From Paenibacillus polysaccharolyticus (lineage in GTDB: Bacteria > Bacillota > Bacilli > Paenibacillales > Paenibacillaceae): a stretch of DNA of 64,000 bases. The translations under genes were made by a program, and so were the position numbers. The DNA lies in contig NZ_FMVM01000014.1 in assembly GCF_900102085.1 (NCBI RefSeq), positions 1 through 64,000 of the forward strand. The letters run 5' to 3'. This document shows, in pieces, positions 33,889 through 43,502 of this stretch (the first letter of the stretch is position 1; each line of letters starts with the position of its first letter). A model generated the notes under the pieces. The model was not told the DNA's origin, made no database searches, and was given only the letters and a program-made list of their open reading frames with translations.

Positions 33889-34191
33889 GTGATTCTCCCC
33901 TTTTCTCATAAACAGCTTCCAATTATCATTCCATTTCAATCCGCTCACATTAACGCAATGCAGAATTACTTCATCAAATTGTACGAGATGTGAAGCAGAA
34001 ATACAATATGGATTATGAGGAAGTAAGCACCTACAGGTACATATGTCAAAAATTGCTCAAATCTTCAATTATTTCTTTGTGATATGAGTAGCGCCTATGT
34101 ACATGTTACCGGAACTTTTCCAGTGTGAATCACGTATGATTTTTAATGACTTTCCCAACCGATCCATGAAAATTAAATGAGGAGGATAATG

Positions 34192-34560
34192 ATGCCAAGC
34201 TTGTTATTGATCTTATTTCTGTTTAACCTTTCCCTGTTTCTACTGCATGAAATGGATGCGATCCGACGATCCGAATGGAAATTGTTTATCGTATTCAAAG
34301 ATATGGAAGCAGAAAAAGCATATACATATTTCACATGGATTCATCTTCCACTGTATACGATCATCTTCTCACTTCTTTTCAGCTCCTATCAGACCATAAC
34401 ATTCTGGGTACTAGATGTTTTTTTTATCATACATACCGTGTTACACTTCTTTTTCGAAAAGCATCCTCAGAACGAATTTAAAAATAGGTTCTCCAGAACG
34501 TTGATCTATCCAATGGGATGCATTGCACTGATTCATTTATTATTCCTTATGTTGAAATAA
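34192..34560 (+). CDS. small membrane protein, DUF6713-like
   Basis: The 122-residue protein has three or four membrane helices. A conserved-looking HEMDAIRRSEWKLF follows the first helix, and a His-rich segment (IHTVLHFFFEKHPQNEF) follows the third. From memory this agrees with the DUF6713 family, which has no known function. The start at ATG 34192 has AGGAGG 6 bases upstream; ATG 34189 is also possible. It is 28 bases before the DUF4003-like gene, so the two are probably cotranscribed. Confidence 0.72.
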   Translation: MPSLLLILFLFNLSLFLLHEMDAIRRSEWKLFIVFKDMEAEKAYTYFTWIHLPLYTIIFSLLFSSYQTITFWVLDVFFIIHTVLHFFFEKHPQNEFKNRFSRTLIYPMGCIALIHLLFLMLK

Positions 34561-34588
34561 ACATTACTAATTATTAGGAGGGTTGCAC

Positions 34589-35581
34589 ATGCAACCAAAA
34601 CTGCTGGAAAAAGCCGAATTATTCGTTTCTAACACCCTGATGCTCAAGAAACCATTCAAATGGCAGAACCCCATCATGCGCCGTTTGGCGGCGTTGCTAT
34701 ATGTAGTGGAGAATACAAGTATAGATCCAGAAGCCATTCAACAAAGCAACGACTTGATGAAGCAGCACACCAAACGTTTCTCTGCATTTAGGGGCCCTTC
34801 TTCCTTTCATTTTGCAGCTATGCTTTCTCTGACAACGGATCAACTTACTAGACTGCAACATACGATTCAAGTCCATGACTTGATGAAACAAATCAAGTTC
34901 CGCAACTCCGATTACCTGGTGATGGCTGCCTATCAGATCGCTGCTCAAGTGCCGCCTGATCAATATCAGCATACCGTGGAACGTGCCAAAGCATTCTATG
35001 ACCGTATGAAAAAAGAGCATCCCTTCCTCACAGGACATGATGACTATATTTTCACAGCGATGTTAGCCCTGTCGAATCTGGATGTGGACACTGCTGTCGC
35101 GCATATGGAGCAGCTCTATCGGGAGTTAAAACCTCATTTTTCCGCGAAAAACAGCGTGCAGACCTTAACACAAATTCTCGTTATCGGGGATGGCGGATCT
35201 CAGGTCAGTGAACGTTTGCTGGCTTTAAGCGAGGCTTTCCGTTCAAGGAATCTTCGCATGGATAAAACGTACACACTGCCTTCACTCGCACTCTTTGCGC
35301 TATTGCCAGCAGAGATCGACTTGCTGGTAGATCAGGTTATTGAGACATATGATTGGTTAAGAACTCAAAATGGTTTTGGGGCGTGGTCTATAAACAAACA
35401 GGAGTTGCTGCTGTTCTCATCTGCATTGACTGCACTTCAACATGTGGAGAGTTTACAGAATGAGATCCTTACATCTTCCATGTCTACAACGATTACCAAC
35501 ATTATCGTCGCTCAGCAAGCCGCCATGTCGGCAGCAGCCGCTGCTGCAGCCACGACTGCTGCCTCTTCCACGCAATCATAG
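34589..35581 (+). CDS. DUF4003-family protein
   Basis: The 330-residue, largely helical soluble protein resembles the DUF4003 family of Bacillales: LAALLYVVENTSIDPEAI near the N-terminus, FRGPSSFHFAAMLS and GHDDYIFTAMLALSN in the middle, and a GFGAWSINKQELLLFSSAL segment. No catalytic motif is evident. The last 20 residues are an Ala-rich low-complexity tail with a run of seven Ala. The start at ATG 34589 follows TTAGGAGGG by 7 bases. It shares a transcript with the small membrane protein upstream and ends in a strong terminator. Confidence 0.78.
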   Translation: MQPKLLEKAELFVSNTLMLKKPFKWQNPIMRRLAALLYVVENTSIDPEAIQQSNDLMKQHTKRFSAFRGPSSFHFAAMLSLTTDQLTRLQHTIQVHDLMKQIKFRNSDYLVMAAYQIAAQVPPDQYQHTVERAKAFYDRMKKEHPFLTGHDDYIFTAMLALSNLDVDTAVAHMEQLYRELKPHFSAKNSVQTLTQILVIGDGGSQVSERLLALSEAFRSRNLRMDKTYTLPSLALFALLPAEIDLLVDQVIETYDWLRTQNGFGAWSINKQELLLFSSALTALQHVESLQNEILTSSMSTTITNIIVAQQAAMSAAAAAAATTAASSTQS

Positions 35582-35649
35582 TTGATATCGGTAGCGCAAA
35601 ATTGAATATTGCTATATTAATTGATCATATTAAGCACCAACAAGTAAAT

Positions 35650-35689
35650 AAAAAACGATTATGCGAGTAAACCTGCATAATCGTTTTTT
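35650..35689. terminator. bidirectional terminator
   Basis: AAAAAACGATTATGC and GCATAATCGTTTTTT form a perfect 15-bp stem between convergent genes. Confidence 0.9.
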
Positions 35690-35726
35690 AAGAACAGTTA
35701 CTTTTTATTTCATATGAATTAGTCCC

Positions 35727-36767
35727 CTATACAATACCTGTATCACGAAACTCCTCAATAAAGTCATTCAACCAATCTTCGCCATAATCCAGCGCGCCCA
35801 TATCACTATCAATAAAGGCCACATCCAGACCCATCACCCAGAACCTGCGAGCGATAATTAACAAGTCGACCGCCTGTTCATCTGCATCTGTAAAGCTCCG
35901 AACGGATCGATATCCTTTCATCAACGCATCCCATAACTGCTGCTTCTTCTCCGCATCACCCGACTGCCGTTTCCGAATTTTCACTTGAGCCAGATCATAC
36001 GCACGCCATCCCATAGCAGCCCATTCGAAATCATAATGGATGAAGTGTTCTTGCTGCTCAAACACATTGTTGTTTCCATGCATATCTCCATGACATAAGC
36101 CGTAGTCCAGACCTGAACTGGAGATGGTAGAAATCTTTTCTTTTAACACGGTGGTAAACGTTTGCAAAAATGCTGTTTCCTTATGACTTTCTCCAATGTA
36201 ACGAATGATTCGCTCCAGTGGCTCATCGATGAGAAATTTCGTATCCAGCTTAAACCTTGCATGTACTGACTCCAACTCCGTTACTGATGCTGAAGCAAGT
36301 TCTCGCTCCTGTTCCAACTTAATCCCATCCATAGCTTGGTGCAGTTCAGCAGCAGACCGGCCAAAAGCGTAGCAGGAACCCTCATCTTCCAGATTATTTT
36401 CTGTCCCTTCAATATAGTGAAAGATCACAGCTGCCCGCTTTCCTTCAGCCGCATCAAGCATTGTATACCCGGTCTGATCTTTCGTTGGGATAAAGTCTCC
36501 CACCTCTGTATGCGCACTTGAACTGAGACCTTCTTTTAGTGCAGTCAGAACACTCAGTTCATAACGAACATCTGCTTCCGCCACCTCGGTACGATATATA
36601 CGCAATATATAAGTTCCTGTGCTTGTGCATAAGCGGTAAGTATCATTCAAACCTCGCAGCCAAAACCTGCATTCCTGCCACGTTCCGATATCATAATGTG
36701 CTTGTAATGCCCACTCCAGATATGCCGGACTGAGCACCGAACGTAAAGCCGTTGCATGATTAAACAT
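35727..36767 (-). CDS. APH-superfamily phosphotransferase (kinase-like fold)
   Basis: The 346-residue protein has a protein-kinase-like fold of the aminoglycoside phosphotransferase/homoserine kinase II/CotS type. The catalytic Brenner motif is LCHGDMHGNNNVF (about residue 225), and the metal-binding Asp is in HYDFEWAAMGWRAYDLA. The N-lobe has YILRIYR. Substrates in this superfamily range over antibiotics, choline, homoserine and fructosamines; nothing here decides. I start at ATG 36767 (MFNHATAL), with GGAAGG 9 bases upstream, rather than an ATG ten codons earlier. Confidence 0.85.
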   Translation of the reverse strand: MFNHATALRSVLSPAYLEWALQAHYDIGTWQECRFWLRGLNDTYRLCTSTGTYILRIYRTEVAEADVRYELSVLTALKEGLSSSAHTEVGDFIPTKDQTGYTMLDAAEGKRAAVIFHYIEGTENNLEDEGSCYAFGRSAAELHQAMDGIKLEQERELASASVTELESVHARFKLDTKFLIDEPLERIIRYIGESHKETAFLQTFTTVLKEKISTISSSGLDYGLCHGDMHGNNNVFEQQEHFIHYDFEWAAMGWRAYDLAQVKIRKRQSGDAEKKQQLWDALMKGYRSVRSFTDADEQAVDLLIIARRFWVMGLDVAFIDSDMGALDYGEDWLNDFIEEFRDTGIV

Positions 36768-36842
36768 AGTCAAGTTCCTTCCTGTCTGATATATCATTAA
36801 TATACTTAATATATATCATAAAGGTATTTATTGGAACATTTA

Positions 36843-38615
36843 TTAAGGAGCGGCTTTAGCGGTCACAACTTTCCACTTTTGCTGCTGCTCAGGCCTAGAC
36901 TCCAACCCACAACCAGACAAAGCCGCACACTCACGAAACGCCAAATGTTTGCATCCCTTACACTTCTCTTGGTTCAGATGCCTTAATGCATAGGTTATAG
37001 CTTCTCCCGTATGTTCAAACCGATGTGCCGAATCTAACCGTTCCAACAAACCTGTTCGTTTCAGCATTTCCAGCGGTTGCTCCTGAAGTCCCGACACCAG
37101 TACGATCCCACCAGAACGTTCAAAATGCTTGATTAAACTAGCCAGGTTAGCCTCTCCTGTTGTATCTATAAATGGAACTTTCCCCATGCGCAATAAGAGC
37201 ATACCTGGACGCTCCGGAAGTGAATCCATAACCGATTTTTCAAACATATCCGCTGCACCAAAAAATAATGGCCCTTCGATCGTGTACAGGCTGATCTGTG
37301 GACAATCATGTCCCTCCCGTACCATGTGAGCCATGACCTTCTCATGTTTATGATCCGGATCAGGCAGTACCTTGGCCACTTTCAGCATCTCGCTCATTCG
37401 TTTCACAAATAGAATGACTGCCAGAATCAACCCCACCTCCACCGCAGTCGTAAGGCTCGTGAATACAGTAAGAAGAAAGGTCAAAAGCAGTACAAGCGAA
37501 TCCCCCGTTCTGGTTCGCAGTACATAAGCAAAGGATTTTCGTTCACTCATATTCCAGGCTACCAACATCAGAACCGGCGCCATGCTGGCAAGCGGAATAT
37601 GGGATGCATACGGTGCAAACAGAACCAAAACAAGCAGAACCACAACACCATGAATGACACCTGACAATGGAGACACTGCACCCGATTTAATATTTGTTGC
37701 TGTACGAGCAATGGCTCCTGTCGCCGGGATTCCACCGAACAATGGTGTGACAAGGTTGGCAACTCCCTGCCCGATCAGTTCCCGGTTGCTGTTATGGCGG
37801 CTGCCCGTCATACCATCAGCGACAACGGCGGACAACAGCGATTCAATACCACCGAGCATAGCAATGACAAAAGCAGGTTGCAGCAGATTCACGATACGCT
37901 CCCATGTGATCTCCGGCAAGTGGAATCCAGGTAAGGTTCCAGGAATAGTACCGAAAGATGAGCCAATCGTAGCCACCTGATCTTTGAAGAAGACGGCTGC
38001 AACAACGGTCGAGCATATCAGACCCAGCAGGGAAGCAGGCACTTTGGGTGCAAACTTCGGCACAAGCAGAAGAACAGCCAGGCACACCCCCGCTGTCAGC
38101 AAACTGTATATATTAATCGTCCCGATGTGCATCCCGATCTCTTTCATATTGGAGTAGAAATCCTCATGTTTCGTGACACCCGTAAGTCCCAGCACATTAA
38201 CGATCTGTCCACTAAAAATCAAAACAGCGATGCCTGCTGTAAAGCCAATCGTCACGGGTCTTGGAATGAATTTAATTAATGCTCCGAGTTTGAATATCCC
38301 CATAACAATGAGCATCAGTCCAGCCATCATGCCAGCAATAAGCAAATTTTCATAACCATACTGCATGACTATAGCAAAAAGAATTGGAATAAATGCCCCT
38401 GTCGGCCCACCGATCTGAAATTTGGAACCGCCCAGCAGTGAAATCAAAATACCTGCAATAATGGTGGTATACAATCCATATTCCGGCTTGACTCCAGAGG
38501 CGATGGCAAAAGCCATACCCAGAGGAATCGCAATAATACCTACAATCAGCCCCGATATCAGATCCTTGCGAAAATCAGCTATTCGATACCCCGCATATCT
38601 CCCGATGCCTCTCAT
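36843..38615 (-). CDS. SulP-family anion transporter with STAS domain and Cys-rich tail
   Basis: The protein of about 590 residues is an SLC26/SulP transporter: 12-14 helices with the GLYTTIIAGILISLLGGSKFQIGGPTGAF region (cited by ends) and the GIPATGAIARTATN motif, then a STAS domain (about 430-545). SulP proteins move sulfate, bicarbonate or related anions. Unusually, the C-terminus adds a short Cys cluster (CKGCKHLAFRECAALSGC) after STAS, a possible metal or redox site. The ATG at 38639 has no ribosome site and sits in a repeat; the ATG at 38615 follows GAAGG and is preferred. An ArsR-type gene lies upstream on the same strand. Confidence 0.86.
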   Translation of the reverse strand: MRGIGRYAGYRIADFRKDLISGLIVGIIAIPLGMAFAIASGVKPEYGLYTTIIAGILISLLGGSKFQIGGPTGAFIPILFAIVMQYGYENLLIAGMMAGLMLIVMGIFKLGALIKFIPRPVTIGFTAGIAVLIFSGQIVNVLGLTGVTKHEDFYSNMKEIGMHIGTINIYSLLTAGVCLAVLLLVPKFAPKVPASLLGLICSTVVAAVFFKDQVATIGSSFGTIPGTLPGFHLPEITWERIVNLLQPAFVIAMLGGIESLLSAVVADGMTGSRHNSNRELIGQGVANLVTPLFGGIPATGAIARTATNIKSGAVSPLSGVIHGVVVLLVLVLFAPYASHIPLASMAPVLMLVAWNMSERKSFAYVLRTRTGDSLVLLLTFLLTVFTSLTTAVEVGLILAVILFVKRMSEMLKVAKVLPDPDHKHEKVMAHMVREGHDCPQISLYTIEGPLFFGAADMFEKSVMDSLPERPGMLLLRMGKVPFIDTTGEANLASLIKHFERSGGIVLVSGLQEQPLEMLKRTGLLERLDSAHRFEHTGEAITYALRHLNQEKCKGCKHLAFRECAALSGCGLESRPEQQQKWKVVTAKAAP

Positions 38616-38640
38616 GCTCCATGACCTTCTTTTCTTCATA

Positions 38641-38656
38641 TATTTGAATATTTGAA
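38641..38656. promoter_or_regulatory. tandem TATTTGAA repeats, candidate ArsR operator
   Basis: TATTTGAA occurs twice head-to-tail and is followed by TATA, immediately upstream of the SulP start. AT-rich sites with ATATTTGAATAT-type symmetry are typical of ArsR/SmtB operators, and an ArsR gene is adjacent. Confidence 0.45.
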
Positions 38657-38750
38657 TATAAAGTGAACACTACTCCTTGATATATGCTCTGTCAATCGCA
38701 AATATCACAGTCCTATAAAATTCGTGCTTCCGCTACCTGATCTTGCAAAC

Positions 38751-38794
38751 ATCAAAACAAGAGCTCCCGTTCAAACTTCCGGTTGCTCTTGTTT
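38751..38794 (-). terminator. terminator of the ArsR gene
   Basis: AAACAAGAGC and GCTCTTGTTT form a perfect 10-bp stem with a 20-base loop and then TTGATGTTT on the minus strand, so the SulP gene is likely to have its own promoter. Confidence 0.7.
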
Positions 38795-38800
38795 CCTGTG

Positions 38801-39130
38801 TCAGCTGTCTTTACGCATATCCTCAAGCATTGAAATCGCATCGACTAGATGGTTATCAAAAATCTGCTTGGCAACGGCAAGCAGTTCCTTAATCAGCGGA
38901 TCACGAAGGGAGTAGGTGACTGTAGTACCTTCTTTCATGCCCTGTACTACATTTTTGCTACGCAACACAGCCAGTTGCTGGGATACCGCAGATCCTTCCG
39001 TTCCAAGAATGCTTTGCAGTTCATTGACGCTTTTATCTCCTTCACTCAGCAGTTCCAGAATGCGAATTCGCAACGGATGTGCCAGTGCTTTGAAGAAATC
39101 GGCTTTGAACTGTTGTACGTTCTGATTCAT
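38801..39130 (-). CDS. ArsR/SmtB-family regulator without cysteines
   Basis: The 109-residue winged-helix protein shows FKALAHPLRIRILELLSEGDKS and the recognition region EGSAVSQQLAVLRSKNVV, then a wing GMKEGTTVTYSLRD. It contains no Cys and no ELCVCDL-type metal site, so it is not a classical arsenic or cadmium sensor; a metal-independent or reactive-species mode is possible. I choose ATG 39130 (MNQNVQQF), with AAGGAG upstream. It lies next to the SulP gene with a TATTTGAA tandem repeat in between, so it probably controls anion transport. Confidence 0.87.
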   Translation of the reverse strand: MNQNVQQFKADFFKALAHPLRIRILELLSEGDKSVNELQSILGTEGSAVSQQLAVLRSKNVVQGMKEGTTVTYSLRDPLIKELLAVAKQIFDNHLVDAISMLEDMRKDS

Positions 39131-39262
39131 ACCCTTTTGCTCCTTCAATCGAACTCATCAACCTGACCCTATCATACCATAGAACGAAGTGAGGGCTTCC
39201 ATTCACACGATATGATATGATGAAAAAGCGAATACATTATTTGGTGCAAAGGAGCAGTAAAC

Positions 39263-39970
39263 ATGTCTAATTCATCTGAATATTCGCCTTCTGGCGTTCC
39301 TATTATTCGTCATAAAGATTTGGATCGCGAGTGGCAATCTACTTCTTATGCAACAACCGAATGGCTGCAGCGGATTGAGAAACACGCGGATACATATCTT
39401 GGTGAAGCCGACTCTGTGTTCCATGAGCTGGTGTCCGATAGAGTTCATATCGATGTCCATATCATTCGTCCAACACCTGAACGTAATTATTATACGTTGT
39501 ATACCACAGGTATGAGTGCCTTGCCAATGAATACGCCTGAAGATGCAGAGGACTATGAGTATGCAGAACTGATGATATGTTTACCTCCGGATTGGCCTCT
39601 ATTAGAAGAATCCGATAATTACTGGCCGATCCGATGGTTGAAAACGATGGCTCGACTGCCACATGACTATGATACCTGGCTGAGTTGGGGTCATACAGTA
39701 CCCAATGGCGACCCGGCAACGCCATTTTCCAACAATACAGATATGTGCGCCTTAATCGTGTTGCCTCCACTTGAGGTTGAAGAGGATTTCCTCACACTGG
39801 ACATGGGGGGTGGGCAAACTGTGCACTTCTATGCGATCCTTCCCATTTATCTGGAGGAGCTTGAACACAAGCTGGAGTATGGCTTGGACGCTCTGCTTGA
39901 TCAATTTGAAGCACATGATGTGAACGAAATTTTGGATGTAAACCGGGTCAATACCTGCGGGAATGCGTAG
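39263..39970 (+). CDS. SUFU-domain protein
   Basis: The 235-residue protein resembles bacterial suppressor-of-fused (SUFU) domain proteins: HIDVHIIRPTPERNYYTLYTTGMS, a DYEYAELMICLPPDWPL segment with the YAEL motif, WPIRWLKTMARLPHDYDTWLSWGHT and VHFYAILPIYLEELEHKLEYG (quoted in pieces). Bacterial SUFU proteins often act as immunity proteins of toxin systems or are orphans. No toxin gene is adjacent. The start has AAGGAG upstream. Confidence 0.82.
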   Translation: MSNSSEYSPSGVPIIRHKDLDREWQSTSYATTEWLQRIEKHADTYLGEADSVFHELVSDRVHIDVHIIRPTPERNYYTLYTTGMSALPMNTPEDAEDYEYAELMICLPPDWPLLEESDNYWPIRWLKTMARLPHDYDTWLSWGHTVPNGDPATPFSNNTDMCALIVLPPLEVEEDFLTLDMGGGQTVHFYAILPIYLEELEHKLEYGLDALLDQFEAHDVNEILDVNRVNTCGNA

Positions 39971-40100
39971 CATTAATCATTGGACAGTCCTCTGCAATCC
40001 CTACTGAGCACGACTTGAATACAAATTCATGAAAAGGCTTCAGAAGACATGAAGGAATGCATGGTTTATGCAGTTACGAACGCTTACAGAAAGCATTAAA

Positions 40101-40136
40101 CGGCCTTACTCCCCATTCATTAAAGGATTAAGGCCG
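40101..40136 (-). terminator. probable terminator of the secreted-protein gene
   Basis: Perfect 8-bp arms CGGCCTTA and TAAGGCCG; the minus-strand tail TTTAATGC is only weakly T-rich. The rest of 39971-40159 shows no gene. Confidence 0.5.
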
Positions 40137-40159
40137 CCTAAACCATTTTATTTTCTTAA

Positions 40160-40984
40160 TTAATCCTGGACCTGTTGGTCCAGCTTCATAAACTGTTGAA
40201 ATTCTTTTCGAGTCATTTTTTTGATCGGTTTAACCTTTTTGGCTGCTGTATTATATCTAAAAAGACTCATTTGATCGGAAGGGTACTCACTAATGTAATC
40301 AAACGATTTCCCGTTTTTGTGCCAAAGGATAACCCCTGTACTGATATAGTTTGTTGTACGCGGTATATACTCAAAAGTACCTTTCTTCGCATCGTATATG
40401 GCTAGTGAACTCTTCTCTGTATTCCCGTATGAAATCGCGAGCTTATCCTCCACAGGTGACCAGTTAAGTGAAGGGATACTCTCTACGCCTTTCTTACCTT
40501 CCTCTGCAAGGCGATCATGTAAATTCGTGGATTCACCTGTCTTCAGGTTCACAAGAATGACAGCATTACCGGCACTTTTTGCTGCCTGCACAGCCACCCA
40601 ATTACCTGAATTTGAATCAACAATACGTATTATTTCATGCCATTTTTCTCCCAAATCATCGGCTTTTATTGTCTGTTTCATCTTTCCTTTAGAAATGACA
40701 ATAGAACGAATTACTTTGGATTCTGATGCAGGGACGTTTTCTTCCGCTACGATGTTTGCGATTAATTCAATATTTTTCCCATTCCAGATCACTTTGTTCT
40801 TACTTAACGTTTTTTGGAATTTGGGAACTTCTTGATACAAATCGGGTTCTACCGATGCAGATTTTACAGAAGTTAATGATGTCATCTTACTACCCTGATC
40901 AGCTGATACTTGAGAGACCCCAGACAAAGTTGTCATGACTCCTATCGCTAATATACTCGACAGGATGGTTTTTGCAGCTTTCAT
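40160..40984 (-). CDS. secreted protein of unknown function, beta-propeller-like
   Basis: The 274-residue protein has a signal peptide (1-29, ending SQVSA). The mature part contains repeated short beta segments with patterns such as SLNWSPVEDKLAISYGN and VILWHKNGKSFDYISEY, reminiscent of TolB or WD40-like blades (about two to three blades), followed by a basic C-terminal helix. The blade count is too small for a complete propeller, so the fold is a guess. The start has AAGGAG 10 bases upstream. It is monocistronic, downstream of the GH43 operon on the same strand, separated by a probable promoter gap of 26 bases only, so readthrough from that operon would place it first instead of last. Confidence 0.6.
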   Translation of the reverse strand: MKAAKTILSSILAIGVMTTLSGVSQVSADQGSKMTSLTSVKSASVEPDLYQEVPKFQKTLSKNKVIWNGKNIELIANIVAEENVPASESKVIRSIVISKGKMKQTIKADDLGEKWHEIIRIVDSNSGNWVAVQAAKSAGNAVILVNLKTGESTNLHDRLAEEGKKGVESIPSLNWSPVEDKLAISYGNTEKSSLAIYDAKKGTFEYIPRTTNYISTGVILWHKNGKSFDYISEYPSDQMSLFRYNTAAKKVKPIKKMTRKEFQQFMKLDQQVQD

Positions 40985-41010
40985 TATACAATCTCTCCTT
41001 CAATGAGAGT

Positions 41011-42591
41011 TTAATTGTACGAACCGTATTCGAACCAGTCAAAGTCGGCAACCTGATCAGAAGACTTACCATTACTGCTACTAAACATGCCGATACAGCA
41101 CCCAACAAAACCACCAGCCACTTCCGTGCTTAAGCTGGTCGTATTCACTTGTCCTGCAACCAGATGATACTTACTTCCATCTGTACTGTAGTAGAAGCTG
41201 AGTTGTTGTCCTAGCGCCACCATTTTAATGTAAACACGCGGAGTTTCTCCATCCAGCACAACTTGGCCAACCTGTGATTCCTCACCACCAAGCCACGTCA
41301 TTACCCGCAGCACCTGCTGCTCACCTTCACATGCACGTTCGATTCGCACGTGATACTGGTCATTCTGGATAACCACCAGACCCGCCGTCTCATATTCATG
41401 TTGCGGCACAAATTCCATCGCAGTCGCTGCAACATAATCCATATGCCGCTGCCGTACACAGACAAAGCTGGAATTCTCAAGTTCCTTCAATGTTTGCGGT
41501 TTCAGCTTCAAGCGCAGGTAACCTTTGCGTTCAGTCAACGAGTACAGGTTCTCCTGAGGATTACGCAGGAACATCCACTGCAGGCCCAATTCATCATTGT
41601 CAAAATTTTCACAGCGCAGATCTGGTTCCACAGGTACTGCTGGCAGATTCAATACCCCCTGCTCCTCCAGTTTGCCCAGCCCTTGTTTGACGACAGGCCA
41701 GCCATCTTCCCATTCCACTGAAGCAATGAATGTCTCACGACCAAGATTACTGAAAGCCCCACCATATGGTCTGGAAGCCAGCATCACCATGAACCATTGA
41801 CCGTTAGGTGCCTGTACCAGGTCAGCATGTCCAACATTAATAACCGGATAATGCTTGCCCATATGACGATGCGTAATAATCGGATTATTCGGATTGCCGA
41901 CGTAACCTTCGGTCAGACTGTTGCTACGTGCAATCGTAACCGCATGGTTCAGACCTGTGCCACCTTCGGCAATCATCAGGTAATAATACTCACCCATTTT
42001 GTACAGATGCGGTCCTTCCGGCCAAATCACATCTACCATCGCCCCACGCCACAGAACATAGCTGTCTCCGACCAGCTTCATGCTACCCAAATCCAGTTCA
42101 CGAAGCCATACTTCCCAGTTTCCGTTGTAACGGACGCCTTCCGAGCAAGGCCGTGTACCTAAATAGTATGCTTTGCCGTCTTCATCGAAGAATATGGTTG
42201 GATCGATACCTTCCGCACCTTCAATAAAATAAGGATCAGACCATGGCCCAGCTGGATCGGTAGCGGTTACAACAAAGTTCCCACCATGAGATACATTCGT
42301 TGTGATCATATAAAAGAGTCCATCATGATGCCGAAGCGTCGGTGCAAAGATCCCCTGCGAATGCCCTGCGCCCTCCAGATTAAGCTGAGACTCACGATCC
42401 AGCACATTGCCGATCTGTTTCCAATGAACCAGATCACGGCTGTGAAAGATCGGAACGCCAGGAAAATAGGCAAACGTGGATGTGACCAGATAAAAATCTT
42501 CCCCTACCCGGCAGACAGACGGATCTGGATAAAATCCTGGCATGATCGGATTGTTAAACGTGCATTGCTCGCCTTGATTAACATTGTTCAT
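41011..42591 (-). CDS. GH43-family glycoside hydrolase
   Basis: The 526-residue protein has a five-bladed GH43 propeller (about 10-320) with the three catalytic residues: base Asp23 in PGFYPDPSV, pKa-modulating Asp130 in GIDPTIF and acid Glu192 in WPEGPHLY. A concanavalin-like C-terminal domain (about 335-524) is typical of beta-xylosidase/alpha-arabinofuranosidase members. There is no signal peptide, so it should act inside the cell on imported oligosaccharides. It overlaps the upstream permease gene by four bases and is the last gene of the uptake operon. Confidence 0.93.
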   Translation of the reverse strand: MNNVNQGEQCTFNNPIMPGFYPDPSVCRVGEDFYLVTSTFAYFPGVPIFHSRDLVHWKQIGNVLDRESQLNLEGAGHSQGIFAPTLRHHDGLFYMITTNVSHGGNFVVTATDPAGPWSDPYFIEGAEGIDPTIFFDEDGKAYYLGTRPCSEGVRYNGNWEVWLRELDLGSMKLVGDSYVLWRGAMVDVIWPEGPHLYKMGEYYYLMIAEGGTGLNHAVTIARSNSLTEGYVGNPNNPIITHRHMGKHYPVINVGHADLVQAPNGQWFMVMLASRPYGGAFSNLGRETFIASVEWEDGWPVVKQGLGKLEEQGVLNLPAVPVEPDLRCENFDNDELGLQWMFLRNPQENLYSLTERKGYLRLKLKPQTLKELENSSFVCVRQRHMDYVAATAMEFVPQHEYETAGLVVIQNDQYHVRIERACEGEQQVLRVMTWLGGEESQVGQVVLDGETPRVYIKMVALGQQLSFYYSTDGSKYHLVAGQVNTTSLSTEVAGGFVGCCIGMFSSSNGKSSDQVADFDWFEYGSYN

Positions 42592-43487
42592 TCTTTTACC
42601 CCTCCAATGGTGAGTCCAGTGACAAAATATTTTTGCAAGAATGGATAAAGCACGACAATAGGCATGGCTGTCACAATGGTGATGGCTGCCCGAATGGATA
42701 CGGGGGTGACCATATTCGTCACATTTTTGTATTGATCCACATTGACCGTTCCCCCTTGTGACGTTGCCGAAGATAACAGCTTCATCAGTTCATATTGCAA
42801 GGTGGTCAAATTGCGGTTACCTGCCGTATAGAGCATGGAGTCAAACCAGGAGTTCCACTGACCTACAGCAATAAAGAGAGCCACCGTAGCCAGCACCGGC
42901 TTAGAGAGCGGAAGCACAATGCGCATAAAGATGCGGAAATCTCCTGCACCATCCATTTTCGCCGATTCAATCAGCCCTTCGGATAACCCCTGAATATAGG
43001 TACGGATGACAATCATGTTGAATACCCCGATGAGTCCGGGAATAATGTAAACCCAGAAGCTGTTCAGTAGCCCCACTTGTTTGATCAGCATGTATCCAGG
43101 AATCAAGCCGCCGCTGAAATACATCGTAATCACAAAGAGTGTCGTTACAAACTTGTTGAACATGTATTCCTTACGGCTCAGTACATAAGCCAGCATGGCT
43201 GTACAGAAGAGCTGTACCACGGTTCCAATGACCGTTCTGGCAACTGAAATAAATGCCGCTTGGGTCAGATGTGGATTTTGGAACACAGAAACATAGTTTT
43301 GCAGCGTCCACTCTCTCGGCCAGAGATAGATTCCCCCGCGAATCGTATCCAGACCGTTATTGAAAGATACGGCAATGGTGTTTAAAAAAGGATATAACGT
43401 AACAACCATAACAAGCAACATAAATATGCCATTGGTGATAGAGAAAATTGAGTCACCCAGGCTTCGTTTTCCGCTAATTCGATTCAC
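42588..43487 (-). CDS. carbohydrate ABC transporter permease (LplC/YtcP-like)
   Basis: The 299-residue inner membrane permease of the carbohydrate uptake family 1 has six helices and the EAA loop IESAKMDGAGDFRIFMRIVLP facing the ATPase. The long PFLNTIAVSFNNG and C-terminal VTGLTIGGVKE match LplC/YtcP-type proteins. It starts with GTG at 43487 after AGGGGG. The operon has no ATP-binding protein; such systems use a shared ATPase such as MsmX encoded elsewhere (established for B. subtilis). Confidence 0.93.
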   Translation of the reverse strand: MNRISGKRSLGDSIFSITNGIFMLLVMVVTLYPFLNTIAVSFNNGLDTIRGGIYLWPREWTLQNYVSVFQNPHLTQAAFISVARTVIGTVVQLFCTAMLAYVLSRKEYMFNKFVTTLFVITMYFSGGLIPGYMLIKQVGLLNSFWVYIIPGLIGVFNMIVIRTYIQGLSEGLIESAKMDGAGDFRIFMRIVLPLSKPVLATVALFIAVGQWNSWFDSMLYTAGNRNLTTLQYELMKLLSSATSQGGTVNVDQYKNVTNMVTPVSIRAAITIVTAMPIVVLYPFLQKYFVTGLTIGGVKE

Positions 43488-43502
43488 AGCGCTGCCCCCT
43501 TA

